A stretch of DNA of 64,000 nt from Cohnella terricola (GCF_007786475.1 NZ_VNJJ01000015.1:55296-119295); one strand, 5' to 3'; counted from the first letter of the stretch, positions 7,973-17,714 are shown. Made by a program: numbers and translations. Notes: generated from the letters alone by a model not told the origin.

Positions 7973-10306
7973 TTACAATCCGACAACCACGTAATTACTT
8001 AAGCTGCCCATGCTGGCCTTCTCCTGCTTGTCTTTGGGCAGACCGCTGATGACTTTTCTTGCCTCTTCGACCAGATCGCTTCGATCGATCTTTGCGCCCA
8101 ATCGAATCACAATATGAGTGCTGCCTGTCTGAACTTGCTTGGACAACGTGGAACCGAATTCGGAAGACGATTTAGCCTCCAGACCGTTCGCGACATAATA
8201 ATCCTTGGAACCGTCCTTAGAGATGAATTTCGAAAGCTCTTCGTCCTTCCAGAATTCCTTAGACATCGTGAAGTTCAAAGACTCTGCGATCTCATCGCTG
8301 GAGTAGAAGAGAAGATAAGGGATACCGCTGTTCGTTGCATTGTTCGTAGAGTCAACATGCACCCAGCCATTGTCTAGCTTGACCTTATTCCAAGCATGAG
8401 GAACGCCGTTCATATCGCCGGTTACGACGATCGTCTCCACTCCTGCCAAATCGCTTAACATCTTATACACGGAAGCATAAGAAGCGCATACGCCGACCTT
8501 CTTAACCATAATGCCGTAAGTCGTGAATGAGTCGTTGAATGCAGGGTCGATCTTCCGGAAATTGTTGGCCTCTGCGTTCTCAAGCGCGGCATTGTCATAC
8601 TTCGTATGGTCATTTAGATAATCGTAAATGGCTTTATACTTTTGCTCTGCGGACATGTCCGGTTTAATTGTATCAGCCACGATTTTGTTCGCCTCGGCCA
8701 GAACTTCCTGCTGCTTTTGCTTGATCGCGTCCGCCGATTCTTCATACTCTAGCTTTAGCGTCAAGGACTTATAATCGTATCCCCAACCCTGTAGCCCCAT
8801 GACAAGCGGATTCTGGTACATCACTTCTTGCATGACGTCGGAGATAGTCTCGAAGTTCTGGGCTTCGGGAAAAGCCTTCAGCGAGATGCTTTCTTGAACA
8901 TCAATCATGTTGATCGCTAAATACTCTTCGAGCGCCGTATCTGCATTGACCTTAACATCCTCGATAACTTCGGGAACAGGTACCGATTGTTGATTGCCCT
9001 CGTCGACTTTTTGCTTCGTATTTTCCTTTTGGGCTTCTTCTATGCCTTTATCCTGCTCCAAGCTAGAAGATGGAGCTTCAATAACCGTAGGGAGATCAGG
9101 GTCGGGTACGTAGTCGGTCGTGTTCTCAGGCGCGAAAAAGCCGGTAGAACTGTCTTTAGGCGTAGCTTCGGCAAGTGCCTTCAGATCAGCTTCCGTCAAG
9201 TTCTCGACATATACGGCACCCTTCATAGCCGTACCTTTGATCGCAGCGGGAATTTCAGTGCTTCCATGTTCTTGAATGCTTACGTTAGTGTCGTAAATGA
9301 CATCTCTCGAAGAATGGGAGCCATCGATCAAGGTGACATCGATTTTCGTCGGCAAAGAAGAAGCACGATCGAATGTGGAATATAATATATTGTTGATTCC
9401 ATCAAGCTCTTTCGGTAATTGCGAAGATAACGTTATCGTGCTTGCGGCATTGCTGAAAATAGACTCTTTGCCATCTTTGACCGCCGTAACATAATACTCG
9501 CCGTTAACGCCTTGGTTTTGAGATACGACCCTGCCATCGTTGCCTTTAACTAAGCCGCCGTTGCCGTTTTTCAAGAAGTCGTCAAACTCGGTCTCCGTAA
9601 TCGTAGCTTGCAGCAATGGACCAGGCCCTATGTACCCTTCCTCGGCTCCCGTTACCGCCAAGTTCTTGGTTTCCAACAATACGATTTTGCTGCGCTGATA
9701 AACTTTGTATTCCGTTGCGCCTTCTACCTTATCCCAAGTTAATTTGAAACGACCGTCATTGCCGACGTTATACTTGAGGGTCGGAACTTCTACTTCGGAT
9801 TTGACAGTGAACGGAACAATAATAGGCTTCTCTAGCTTAGTAGGCGTTGTCGCATCCATATCGTAGTTGATACGGACATAGTAGATCGGGGCATTTCCCC
9901 AACCATCGTACCCGTTCAGGTGATCGGAAGTAGATAACACCGCGCTACTCGGCTTTACCTCAAGCGTATTCTTATTCTCTTGATAGTCTTTAGGGGAGAC
10001 AAAGGTTAAGATACGACTCTTATCCTCTGCTTTAATATCCGTGTGGACGGTGATCACATCGTTCTCGCCCGTTACGTCGCTGTTAAACTTAAACTCGAAT
10101 ACTTTGTCCCGAGGAACATTGTACATAGGCATTAAAGCCTTGTCCTTATCGGAACCGTACTTCTTCTTGAGATCAAGAACCGTTACCCCGCTCGTGTTAA
10201 TGATGGTTTCCGTAGGGGACTTAGAAGGTTGCACTTCTTCCTTACCGCCGAAACAAGCGGTAAGGAGCATACTGACAAGCAAGAATAATGACAACGTCTT
10301 TTTCAA
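7973..10306 (-). CDS. Lipoprotein with transglutaminase-like (cysteine peptidase fold) domain
   Basis: About 777 residues. Start TTG 10306 gives MKKTLSLFLLVSMLLTAC, a lipoprotein signal with lipobox LTAC; GGAGAGGTG is about 7 bp upstream, whereas GTG 10315 overlaps that site. The N-terminal half is beta-rich, with a fibronectin-III-like stretch (KLTWDKVEGATEYKVYQRS) near residues 190-290. Residues about 590-660 form a transglutaminase-like core with the C-H-D triad in GVCASY (Cys about 606), VPHAWN (His about 637) and VHVDST (Asp about 651). Bacterial members are peptidases or crosslinkers at the cell surface. The two genes upstream on the same strand are the MBOAT/DHHW acetylation pair, separated by 110 bp. 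A role in envelope or exopolymer modification is inference. Confidence 0.8.
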   Translation of the reverse strand: MKKTLSLFLLVSMLLTACFGGKEEVQPSKSPTETIINTSGVTVLDLKKKYGSDKDKALMPMYNVPRDKVFEFKFNSDVTGENDVITVHTDIKAEDKSRILTFVSPKDYQENKNTLEVKPSSAVLSTSDHLNGYDGWGNAPIYYVRINYDMDATTPTKLEKPIIVPFTVKSEVEVPTLKYNVGNDGRFKLTWDKVEGATEYKVYQRSKIVLLETKNLAVTGAEEGYIGPGPLLQATITETEFDDFLKNGNGGLVKGNDGRVVSQNQGVNGEYYVTAVKDGKESIFSNAASTITLSSQLPKELDGINNILYSTFDRASSLPTKIDVTLIDGSHSSRDVIYDTNVSIQEHGSTEIPAAIKGTAMKGAVYVENLTEADLKALAEATPKDSSTGFFAPENTTDYVPDPDLPTVIEAPSSSLEQDKGIEEAQKENTKQKVDEGNQQSVPVPEVIEDVKVNADTALEEYLAINMIDVQESISLKAFPEAQNFETISDVMQEVMYQNPLVMGLQGWGYDYKSLTLKLEYEESADAIKQKQQEVLAEANKIVADTIKPDMSAEQKYKAIYDYLNDHTKYDNAALENAEANNFRKIDPAFNDSFTTYGIMVKKVGVCASYASVYKMLSDLAGVETIVVTGDMNGVPHAWNKVKLDNGWVHVDSTNNATNSGIPYLLFYSSDEIAESLNFTMSKEFWKDEELSKFISKDGSKDYYVANGLEAKSSSEFGSTLSKQVQTGSTHIVIRLGAKIDRSDLVEEARKVISGLPKDKQEKASMGSLSNYVVVGL

Positions 10307-10416
10307 ATCGTACACCTCTCCGCACCTAATAGAGTCAAAAGTCTCTGTTATTCGACAGTATTATACATGATTTTGGCAGGATATGGTGTTTAAATTAAGT
10401 TAAAGAAAAGTCGACA

Positions 10417-11691
10417 TTATTTTTCAAAATCATAGGAGCCGCTAAACAGATTATCGTCGTGGAAAGCAAGGATTAAGATATCGTAGTGTTCGCTGGTAAG
10501 AATCTCTTTCAAGCTGAACTCCGAATAATAGCGATTGTCGTAAACCGTGAGTTTGTTAAAATGTTGGGCGATATACGGCGTAATGGGATTCATAAAAGAA
10601 TCTTTAAGCAGTAGAACGTTTAGTCGATTGTTTGCTTTCGGGTTTTCATAAGCAATCTTTCGTCTATCCCCGCCATAGATGGTGCCGTAAGAATAAGTGC
10701 TTTGACCCCGTTTGAAACCGTAAAAATCGTTAAAGTTCTTGACCGTTTGCGTCCCGTCTTTATTAATCACTTCAAAAGGACTAAACGCGAAAGGTGCTTT
10801 CGGTTCGTAGATCACCGTTCGATCGGCTGTTTTAGGATTGACGACAAAATTGATTTGCGAGTTATAACTGCCCTCGAAGCTGCCGATCGTTAATGCGGAG
10901 ACGCGAATATCGTCCAGAGACATCGGCTTGCCGTCGAACTTGGGCGATTTGTCGGAGATCTCCGTGATCATATCTTGATAAGCGGTAAAAGCGCCCTTGA
11001 TATTCCAATGGTGGTCGGTTTCCAAATAAAGTTCTTCCAGCTTCGCGTTCGTGAAGGAATCGAACCTCTTGCCGATATCCACGACGTTTACGTTCTGATC
11101 GAGCTTGGATAAGAAATAGTCCTTCGATCTAGCATAAGCGTCGGTTTGCATATAGTCCGGATAAAGATGCATCAACGCTTTGGTTCTCGACGGATTAAAG
11201 ACGAAATACGTTTCGGTCTGTTGATTTTCGGCGAACCGAATCGCGTCGTTTAATTTGGCGGTCGATTCGTCGATTTTATCCGTATGAACGACTTTGTCCG
11301 TAACCGGAAATATCCACTTTTTGTTGATGACCACTAGATTGGAGACGATACGCGAATCCTTCACGACCGTTCCGTCATCGGGCTTCTGCGGGGTTTTTAT
11401 GTCGAACAAGTTTTCCAGCAGCATGGAGTTGAACATCCCAGAATTTTGTTGATGTTGATAGAGGCTCACCATTTCGTTGCGAAACGCGATTTGATCATTG
11501 AAATACTGATTCATGTCCTCGAAGAAACTCCGTGTCGTAACGGCGTCTATGCTGAAAGTGGGCAACTTGCTTAAAGTTCGATTTTCAATGGGGGAGACGT
11601 CTTTATCCGGAGAGACGATGCTGGCAAGCGCGAAACCGAAAATAATAGCTAGGAATAGCACCATATAAATGATGGAGACGGGTTTATTCAC
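10417..11691 (-). CDS. DHHW-motif SGNH-like protein (AlgX/AlgJ-type acetylation partner)
   Basis: 424 residues, one N-terminal transmembrane helix (residues 5-25) then an extracytoplasmic domain. The diagnostic motif ETDHHWNIKG is at about residues 224-233 (D226, H227, H228, W229), and a distal Ser-containing loop (LLLKDSFMNP) fits the SGNH serine block. In alginate and related systems such proteins move acetyl groups from a membrane MBOAT partner onto a polymer outside the membrane. The MBOAT gene ends 21 bp upstream on the same strand, so the two are almost certainly one operon. The acceptor polymer is not visible: there is no glycosyltransferase cluster here. Confidence 0.85.
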   Translation of the reverse strand: MNKPVSIIYMVLFLAIIFGFALASIVSPDKDVSPIENRTLSKLPTFSIDAVTTRSFFEDMNQYFNDQIAFRNEMVSLYQHQQNSGMFNSMLLENLFDIKTPQKPDDGTVVKDSRIVSNLVVINKKWIFPVTDKVVHTDKIDESTAKLNDAIRFAENQQTETYFVFNPSRTKALMHLYPDYMQTDAYARSKDYFLSKLDQNVNVVDIGKRFDSFTNAKLEELYLETDHHWNIKGAFTAYQDMITEISDKSPKFDGKPMSLDDIRVSALTIGSFEGSYNSQINFVVNPKTADRTVIYEPKAPFAFSPFEVINKDGTQTVKNFNDFYGFKRGQSTYSYGTIYGGDRRKIAYENPKANNRLNVLLLKDSFMNPITPYIAQHFNKLTVYDNRYYSEFSLKEILTSEHYDILILAFHDDNLFSGSYDFEK

Positions 11692-11712
11692 TTCGGTACT
11701 CCTTAGGATCGA

Positions 11713-13125
11713 TTAGAATCTGAAATACAAAAAAGGGTTATAGGTTGAATTAATAAGATATAAGATCACTTCCGCGAAGAGGAAGAAGTGAAGCAGCAGC
11801 GCGCCAACCGTTTGGACTTGCGTGATCGACTTGCCGAACCGAAGCTTTCGAAGGCTAGGATAGATTGGCGCGGCGACCAGAATGGCAACGGCCAACTGGA
11901 GCCAATTCATAGATAACAACGACAATGCTTGGGAGTCGAAAATGGCGTTGCCGTGGGAGTAGAACATGGAACGAATGAAATCCGTTGCGTATCCGAAGTC
12001 GTCGGCTCGGAAGAACACCCACCCGATCATGACAAGCAGGATGACCGCTGCATGATTTAACGGAAAGATCTTGGACAGTATCCTTTCGAGACCGGCTTTC
12101 TCCGCGGCGATCAAGATGCCGTAGTACATTCCCCAGGCAATAAAAGTCCAACTCGCCCCGTGCCAGAACCCGGTCAGCGCCCACACGATGAATAAGTTGC
12201 GATACATTTTCCACGGGGCGACTCGGCTTCCGCCGAGCGGGATATAGACGTAGTCCCTGAACCAACTGCCAAGAGAAATGTGCCAACGCCGCCAGAACTC
12301 GGAAATGCTCTTGGAGATGTACGGGTAGTTGAAATTCTCCGCGAACTCGAAGCCGAACATTTTACCCAGCCCGATCGCCATGTCGCTATAACCCGAGAAA
12401 TCGTAATAGATTTGCAACGTATAAGCGATAATGCCCACCCAAGCGCTCCCTGTGGAAAGGTCCATGGCGGAAGTGGCGAATACGGTGTCCGCGACGGAGC
12501 CGAGCGGGTTGGCCAAAAGGACTTTTTTGGACAATCCGAGAATAAATCGTCTGATTCCGTCGGCGAATTGAACGGAAGTAAATACGCGTTGGCTGAGCTG
12601 CGCGGCGACCGCATTGTATCGAATGATGGGACCTGCTACGAGCTGCGGGAAAAACGTAATGTAAAGCGCCAGATTGAAGAGGTTACGTTGCGCTTTTTCC
12701 TTCTTGCGATAGACGTCGATTAAATAACTGAGGACGTGAAACGTATAGAAAGAAATGCCTAAAGGCAGCGGCACCGGCACCGGCTTAAGATGAATATTCG
12801 TTTGCAATGCGGAATTGATCATATCGACAAAGAAGTTGGCATATTTGAAGAAGCCCAGAAGCCCGATGTTTACCACGATCGCCATCGTTAAGATCGAGAC
12901 TCTCTTATTCCCGCGATTCCCCGCGTTATCGATCCATATCCCATAACCGTAGTTAAGGATGATAGATACGATCATGAGTGCGACGTATCTCGGCTCGCCC
13001 CAGGCGTAGAAGACCAAACTGAAAATCAATAGAATCGTATTTTTATATTTGAACGAAACGGCAAAATAAAGGGAAAGAACAAGCGGCAAGAAGAAAAACA
13101 AAAAGATGACTGAACTGAAAACCAA
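11713..13125 (-). CDS. MBOAT family membrane O-acyltransferase (AlgI/DltB-like)
   Basis: About 470 residues with 10-12 hydrophobic segments. I choose TTG 13125 because AGGAGG lies 9 bp before it and because family members start (M)VFSSVIFLFFFLPL; the upstream ATG 13155 would include the ribosome site. Motifs: EFWRRWHISLGSWFRDYVY with His about 282, and the catalytic GFWHGASW with His about 322. Members transfer acetyl (or another acyl) from a cytoplasmic donor across the membrane. Together with the DHHW protein downstream it makes a two-gene O-acetylation module. The substrate is unknown; exopolysaccharide or secondary wall polymer are candidates. Confidence 0.9.
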   Translation of the reverse strand: MVFSSVIFLFFFLPLVLSLYFAVSFKYKNTILLIFSLVFYAWGEPRYVALMIVSIILNYGYGIWIDNAGNRGNKRVSILTMAIVVNIGLLGFFKYANFFVDMINSALQTNIHLKPVPVPLPLGISFYTFHVLSYLIDVYRKKEKAQRNLFNLALYITFFPQLVAGPIIRYNAVAAQLSQRVFTSVQFADGIRRFILGLSKKVLLANPLGSVADTVFATSAMDLSTGSAWVGIIAYTLQIYYDFSGYSDMAIGLGKMFGFEFAENFNYPYISKSISEFWRRWHISLGSWFRDYVYIPLGGSRVAPWKMYRNLFIVWALTGFWHGASWTFIAWGMYYGILIAAEKAGLERILSKIFPLNHAAVILLVMIGWVFFRADDFGYATDFIRSMFYSHGNAIFDSQALSLLSMNWLQLAVAILVAAPIYPSLRKLRFGKSITQVQTVGALLLHFFLFAEVILYLINSTYNPFLYFRF

Positions 13126-13315
13126 AACGGAATTCCTCCTGATGTCTGCGATCAAATGTGAGAAAGCTTGATTATATCAAACTTAGACCTATCAGGATGA
13201 AGTAGCTTTTTCCAAACCTGCGCTTTTCGAAACTTTCGAGCGAGGATTTCCGTCAATAGGCGTAGGATAATTATGGTAATGGGTGGGGCTTTACAGCTCG
13301 CATAGGAGGAGTCCG

Positions 13316-15004
13316 ATGAAAAGGATACGGTATGGGATTCTATTGCTATTGGCCGCTGTGACAATATTACAAGGGTGCAGCAGAGGGAAGATGGACGAGA
13401 ATGCGCCAGTGGGTATTCCGTTGATTAAAGACGTACAGTCGATTGCCGTACTGGACCGTGACGGTAACATCGTTGCGGAGCATCGGGAGCTTGACGTCAT
13501 CGACCAGTTGCTGCAGGGAATGAAGGTTGCAAGGCTCTCCTATATCGGGGATCCGGAAGAATCCGGCGATCTGTATGAGATCATGATAACCGGCAACGGG
13601 GAGTCTCGTACATTTTCCATCAACGATCTGAGGGGAACGGATACCCTGGGTGTCAGCGTCAAACTCTATGCAACGTTGCCGAATGAACAGAGCGCAAGGG
13701 CTTGGTCGTTGAAAACGGCTTGGATGCAGCTGCTGCTGGATCCTGCTGTTAACGAAGATGAGCCTGAGCTGTTCGTTACACTTAATGAAACCAGCGATAG
13801 CGTCATACTGGTGGCCAATCGCGATATTGATCAGCAATCTTTAGAAGGGGCCATCCAATCCACTCTTAATATCAGATCGAAAACCACGGGCGGAACCACA
13901 AACTACACGCTGAATTGGACGGATTCGCGCAGGGTTGTCATCCGTTTTCTCGAGCTGCCTCAAGGGGCAACGGCAGAGTTAATGTTGGAAGGTGTTGCGG
14001 CCGAAGATGGAGAACGATTCCATATTCACGCGCCTCATGACGGCAAAGTCATCGCCATCCATCAAGGCCCCGCTTGGAGCGGGCTTCGATGGGTCGATAC
14101 GTCCGGAAGAACCGTTCACGAACATGGCTTCGATTCGGCCGTGTTCATTGAGCCTTTACGATATGAGGAGTACGCCCAAGAAATCATCATCTATAATCGC
14201 GACAATACAGCCTATCTATTTCATCCCGAAAAAGGGGAGATAGCGGACGGTACCTTTCGGGAATGGGCGGATAATGTAGAAGCTAAGTACGGCAGCGACT
14301 ATGGAGTCAACGTGCTTTATTCATATCCGGCCGATACGGCTGGTTTCTTCGTCGCGAGGGGACTGAAGACGATATATCGCATCCATTCCGCAGATGGCAA
14401 GCAGTTGCCGATCTATGAAGCCGACCGTCCCGTCTACGGCATGGCTTCTTCGCCTGATGGTAAGCACATCGGCATATTGGTCGATTCGGAGTCGAATCTT
14501 GGACCATACGCCGATCTTTTAGTTATAGATGCCCAGGGCAAGAAGATCTCGGAGTTTAAGAAGGCAGCCTATATCGGACATAGCGAAGGTTGGCATCTCA
14601 TCTATCCCGTGATGTGGACGGATAATGAGACGATTGCCGTTCCTCTGATCGGTAGTTCAGGCGAATCCTTCTTACGGGGAAAAGCACTATTCGATTATAA
14701 GGCAGGGTTTCTGTCGAAGGGAGAAAATCCTGCGTTGCCGGAAGACGCCGTCTCTCTTCTACAGTCTGAGATCGATGGGCTGGACGAGACGGAAATCACG
14801 CGCTTACTTCCTAAACCGCACGACGAACTTGCGCGTTATTATGCCGTATTCGTGGTCGGTTCAGGGAGTTATCTAATTGATCGGGAAGAGAAGAAGGTAA
14901 CCTTGCTTGGTTCCGGAGCATTAGTCACATGGACGTCAGCGGGGCAAATTGTGGTTTGGCATTCTACGGAAGGAAAGTCCGTGGATTTTGTGGGCATCGA
15001 ATAG
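13316..15004 (+). CDS. Lipoprotein of unknown function, possible beta-propeller
   Basis: 562 residues from ATG 13316 (AGGAGGAG just upstream). The N-terminus MKRIRYGILLLLAAVTILQGC is a lipoprotein signal with lipobox LQGC. An N-terminal region (about 35-130) resembles small sensor-like domains (SIAVLDRDGNIVAEHRELDVIDQLL), the middle has an Ig-like stretch, and the C-terminal half (about 250-560) has repeated strands such as VYGMASSPDGKHIGILVDSE, typical of WD/TolB-like propellers. No catalytic motif is seen. It is divergent from the MBOAT gene. Function is not known. Confidence 0.65.
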   Translation: MKRIRYGILLLLAAVTILQGCSRGKMDENAPVGIPLIKDVQSIAVLDRDGNIVAEHRELDVIDQLLQGMKVARLSYIGDPEESGDLYEIMITGNGESRTFSINDLRGTDTLGVSVKLYATLPNEQSARAWSLKTAWMQLLLDPAVNEDEPELFVTLNETSDSVILVANRDIDQQSLEGAIQSTLNIRSKTTGGTTNYTLNWTDSRRVVIRFLELPQGATAELMLEGVAAEDGERFHIHAPHDGKVIAIHQGPAWSGLRWVDTSGRTVHEHGFDSAVFIEPLRYEEYAQEIIIYNRDNTAYLFHPEKGEIADGTFREWADNVEAKYGSDYGVNVLYSYPADTAGFFVARGLKTIYRIHSADGKQLPIYEADRPVYGMASSPDGKHIGILVDSESNLGPYADLLVIDAQGKKISEFKKAAYIGHSEGWHLIYPVMWTDNETIAVPLIGSSGESFLRGKALFDYKAGFLSKGENPALPEDAVSLLQSEIDGLDETEITRLLPKPHDELARYYAVFVVGSGSYLIDREEKKVTLLGSGALVTWTSAGQIVVWHSTEGKSVDFVGIE

Positions 15005-15006
15005 CC

Positions 15007-15062
15007 TTGACGCTAATCAGACATTACTTTATCATTAAGTCTATTCAAGAGAACTATTGAAT
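15007..15062 (+). promoter_or_regulatory. Promoter and inverted repeat upstream of the ArsR-rhodanese gene
   Basis: TTGACG (15007-15012) and TATCAT (15030-15035) are 17 bp apart. Immediately downstream, around the expected transcription start, is ATTCAA-N8-TTGAAT (15043-15062), a perfect inverted repeat of the kind bound by ArsR/SmtB regulators. Autoregulation by the following gene is inferred. Confidence 0.55.
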
Positions 15063-15081
15063 GATTGAGGTGTTATAATCC

Positions 15082-15738
15082 ATGAACTTTGAACGAGAAT
15101 GGAAGGATCAACTCTACCAAGAGTTTGCCCGTATCGGTAAATGCCTATCCAGTCCCAAACGGTTGGAGCTTATTGATTTACTTGCGCAAGGTCCCAAATC
15201 CGTGGAGCAGCTTGCGAAAATTACCGGAATGAGCGTTGCCAATGTATCGCAGCACCTGCAAACTCTGTATGAATCGAGGTTGGTTCGATTCAACAAAAAG
15301 GGCAATTTCGTCATTTACGAAATTGCGGAACTATCCGTAGCCGATTTCATGGTCTCTTTGCACCGGCTCAGCGAGAAGCAACTGGCGGAAATACGACGGT
15401 TAAAAACGGATGTTTTACATGAACACGCCATCATGGAACCGATTGCTCTTGAAGAGCTTATGGAACGGATGGAAAAAGGGGGAGTGGTGTTGTTAGACGT
15501 GCGGCCGGAGGACGAGTTTGCTATGGGTCATATTCCAGGCGCCATATCTATACCTATAGATGAACTTGAGAAACATCTCGCGTCTTTGCCGGCCGATAAG
15601 GAAATCGTGGCGTATTGCCGCGGCCCTTATTGCCTCATGTCGGCGCAGGCCATTGAAATATTGAAGAGAAAAGGGTTAAAGGCCTCGCGATTGGAAGAAG
15701 GCGTTCACGAGTGGAACAGGTATGCAACAAAGGCCTGA
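15082..15738 (+). CDS. ArsR-family regulator fused to a rhodanese domain
   Basis: 218 residues, ATG 15082. Residues 10-100 are an ArsR-type winged helix (KCLSSPKRLELIDLLAQGPK, SVANVSQHLQTLYESRLVRF). Residues 125-218 are a rhodanese domain with the substrate loop YCRGPYC containing the active-site Cys. Such fusions are usually redox, persulfide or metal/oxyanion sensors: the rhodanese cysteine may report on sulfur species, and the winged helix represses a nearby transporter. Here the gene is 39 bp upstream of an MFS transporter on the same strand and has its own inverted-repeat operator candidate. The inducing compound is unknown. Confidence 0.85.
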   Translation: MNFEREWKDQLYQEFARIGKCLSSPKRLELIDLLAQGPKSVEQLAKITGMSVANVSQHLQTLYESRLVRFNKKGNFVIYEIAELSVADFMVSLHRLSEKQLAEIRRLKTDVLHEHAIMEPIALEELMERMEKGGVVLLDVRPEDEFAMGHIPGAISIPIDELEKHLASLPADKEIVAYCRGPYCLMSAQAIEILKRKGLKASRLEEGVHEWNRYATKA

Positions 15739-15777
15739 TTGATTAAAGTATCCATAAGAGAAAGGCGGTTCTAGGCG

Positions 15778-17079
15778 ATGACGCATGAACCCCACCATAT
15801 ACAGGATTACGTTGATTCTCCCAGCAAGCAGCAACAATTATTTAAGCGCACCTTACTGATCGTCGTTATATCGCAAATATTCGGAGGTGCAGGCCTTGCT
15901 GCCGGTGTCACCGTAGGCGCGCTGCTTGCCCAGGACATGTTAGGAACGGAGAGTTATGCAGGTTTGCCGGCAGCCTTGTTCACTCTTGGCTCAGCTTTGA
16001 CGGCCTTTCTTGTGGGCCGTTTCTCTCAAAGACATGGGCGCCGGATGGGTCTTGCCGCTGGATTCTTTGCAGGGGGAATCGGGGCAATAGGCGTAATCTT
16101 CGCCGCAATAAACGATAGCGTTATTCTTCTGTTCGCTTCTCTTTTTATTTACGGAGCAGGAACCTCGACAAATTTACAAGCACGCTATGCGGGCACGGAC
16201 TTAGCTAAGCCTAACCAACGAGCTAAAGCTATTAGCATTGCGATGGTTTCGACGACCTTTGGGGCGGTTGCGGGGCCGAACATGGTTGGCGTCATGGGCA
16301 ACTTTGCTAAGTCGATCGGAGTCCCGGCCCTTGCAGGTCCATTTATTTTAGCTGCGGGAGCTTTCCTCGTTGCAGGGGCCGTATTTACGATTTTCCTTCG
16401 TCCGGACCCCTTCGTCGTAGCGAAGGCCATATTTAAAGCACAATCGGATTCCAGCCGATCAACGGCAGCGCACGCGAATATGCGTCAAAATAACAACAGA
16501 GGCTTGATTGTCGGGGCAACCGTCATGATCTTAACTCAAATCGTGATGGTCGCAATTATGACTATGACGCCTTTGCACATGAAGCATCATGGACATAGTT
16601 TAGGCGATGTGGGGTTAGTCATCGGCATCCATATTGGCGCCATGTATCTCCCTTCCCTCATTACGGGCGTGCTCGTCGACAAGATCGGCCGCGCAGCGAT
16701 GTCCATCGCTTCGGGTGGGGTTCTGCTCGCCGCTGGCATTGTGGCAGCTCTGGCGCCTACCGATTCCATTTTTGTACTTATTATTGCTCTGGCTTTATTA
16801 GGACTCGGCTGGAACTTGGGTTTGATCAGTGGGACCGCGATTATCGTAGATGCAACAGAACCAGGAACTCGAGCGAAAACGCAAGGAACAATCGATGTGC
16901 TAATCGCGCTGGCAGGAGCGTCGGGAGGGGCGTTATCCGGGATGGTTACGGCTCATACGAGTTACGCGACACTTTCGCTATCCGGCGGCGGACTCGCGCT
17001 CCTACTCATTCCGGTAGTGATATGGTCCCGCAGAAAACAAAAGAAAGTGGTCTCGAACAATCTCCCGATGAACGGATAG
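15778..17079 (+). CDS. MFS transporter
   Basis: 433 residues with 12 predicted transmembrane helices. The cytoplasmic loop motif between helices 2 and 3 is present as GRFSQRHGRRMG. The N-terminal 25 residues are hydrophilic and His/Asp-containing (MTHEPHHIQDYVD). GGCGG before ATG 15778 acts as ribosome site. It forms a probable two-gene operon with the ArsR-rhodanese regulator and is followed by a terminator at 17102-17144. Drug, metal-complex or sulfite-type export are possible; the sequence does not choose between them. Confidence 0.85.
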   Translation: MTHEPHHIQDYVDSPSKQQQLFKRTLLIVVISQIFGGAGLAAGVTVGALLAQDMLGTESYAGLPAALFTLGSALTAFLVGRFSQRHGRRMGLAAGFFAGGIGAIGVIFAAINDSVILLFASLFIYGAGTSTNLQARYAGTDLAKPNQRAKAISIAMVSTTFGAVAGPNMVGVMGNFAKSIGVPALAGPFILAAGAFLVAGAVFTIFLRPDPFVVAKAIFKAQSDSSRSTAAHANMRQNNNRGLIVGATVMILTQIVMVAIMTMTPLHMKHHGHSLGDVGLVIGIHIGAMYLPSLITGVLVDKIGRAAMSIASGGVLLAAGIVAALAPTDSIFVLIIALALLGLGWNLGLISGTAIIVDATEPGTRAKTQGTIDVLIALAGASGGALSGMVTAHTSYATLSLSGGGLALLLIPVVIWSRRKQKKVVSNNLPMNG

Positions 17080-17101
17080 ATCACAATAGGAGCGGGCTGG
17101 G

Positions 17102-17144
17102 GGCTGTGACTGCTTGCCGTGAGGCAGGTTGTTGCAGCCTTTTT
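17102..17144 (+). terminator. Rho-independent terminator of the ArsR-MFS operon
   Basis: GGCTG...TGCTTGCC pairs with GGCAGG...CAGCC (17102-17118 with 17123-17139, imperfect centre), followed by TTTTT. Confidence 0.65.
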
Positions 17145-17171
17145 GGGCTTTTATACGATTGGTTTTATTGG

Positions 17172-17224
17172 TTGACAGAGGCGGGCGACCGCGGATAAAA
17201 TGTGGTTAGTTAAACATTAAACTA
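17172..17224 (+). promoter_or_regulatory. Promoter and MarR operator upstream of marR
   Basis: TTGACA (17172-17177), 18 bp, TAAAAT (17196-17201). The near-palindrome TAGTTAAACATTAAACTA lies at 17207-17224, at the expected transcription start. It matches 16 of 18 bases of the perfect palindrome at 17715-17732, before the next gene. Confidence 0.7.
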
Positions 17225-17243
17225 TATGCAGGAGTTTTGAAAG

Positions 17244-17696
17244 ATGGACGTTCTTCAGCGTTATGTGTCCCAGCAACCGCTAGAGGTGGAAACTTTTTTT
17301 GCCATGGTGGATACAACGGCTGAGCTTATCGGCAATTCGGAGAAATATTGGTCCTCGCGGGGGATTAATGGAGCTCGAATCCGCATTCTGGTCGAGATCG
17401 CCAAAGCGGGCGGTACCATTCTCCCTTCAGTCTTGGCAGTACGCATTGGGGTAACGAAGGCCAATATCAGCGTTTTGCTAGTGCCGTTGGAACAGCAGGG
17501 CTACATTCGAAGCATCAGCGACCCGAAGGATGGCCGCAAGCGTAGAATACTGCTCTCCGATGAGGGAGAGAAGCTGCTTCTGGATGTATTGCCAGGAAAT
17601 CGCGCGGTCATTGCTAAGCGGATGGAAAACTTGGATGCGGACAAGTTAAAGCTATTACTGTCGCTTCTGCGCAAATTGCAGGCAAGGAAGGAGTAA
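17244..17696 (+). CDS. MarR-family transcriptional regulator
   Basis: 150 residues, ATG 17244 behind AGGAG. The winged helix spans about residues 45-115: GTILPSVLAVRIGVTKANISVLLVPLEQQGYIRSISDPKDGRKRRILLSDEG is its core (residues 53-104), with the conserved wing DPKDGRKRR. It lies 60 bp before an NmrA-type reductase gene, and matching 18-bp operators occur before both genes, so it most likely represses both itself and the reductase until a ligand or oxidant releases it. Ligand unknown. Confidence 0.85.
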   Translation: MDVLQRYVSQQPLEVETFFAMVDTTAELIGNSEKYWSSRGINGARIRILVEIAKAGGTILPSVLAVRIGVTKANISVLLVPLEQQGYIRSISDPKDGRKRRILLSDEGEKLLLDVLPGNRAVIAKRMENLDADKLKLLLSLLRKLQARKE

Positions 17697-17714
17697 TGGC
17701 TTCCTGCGCCTATA

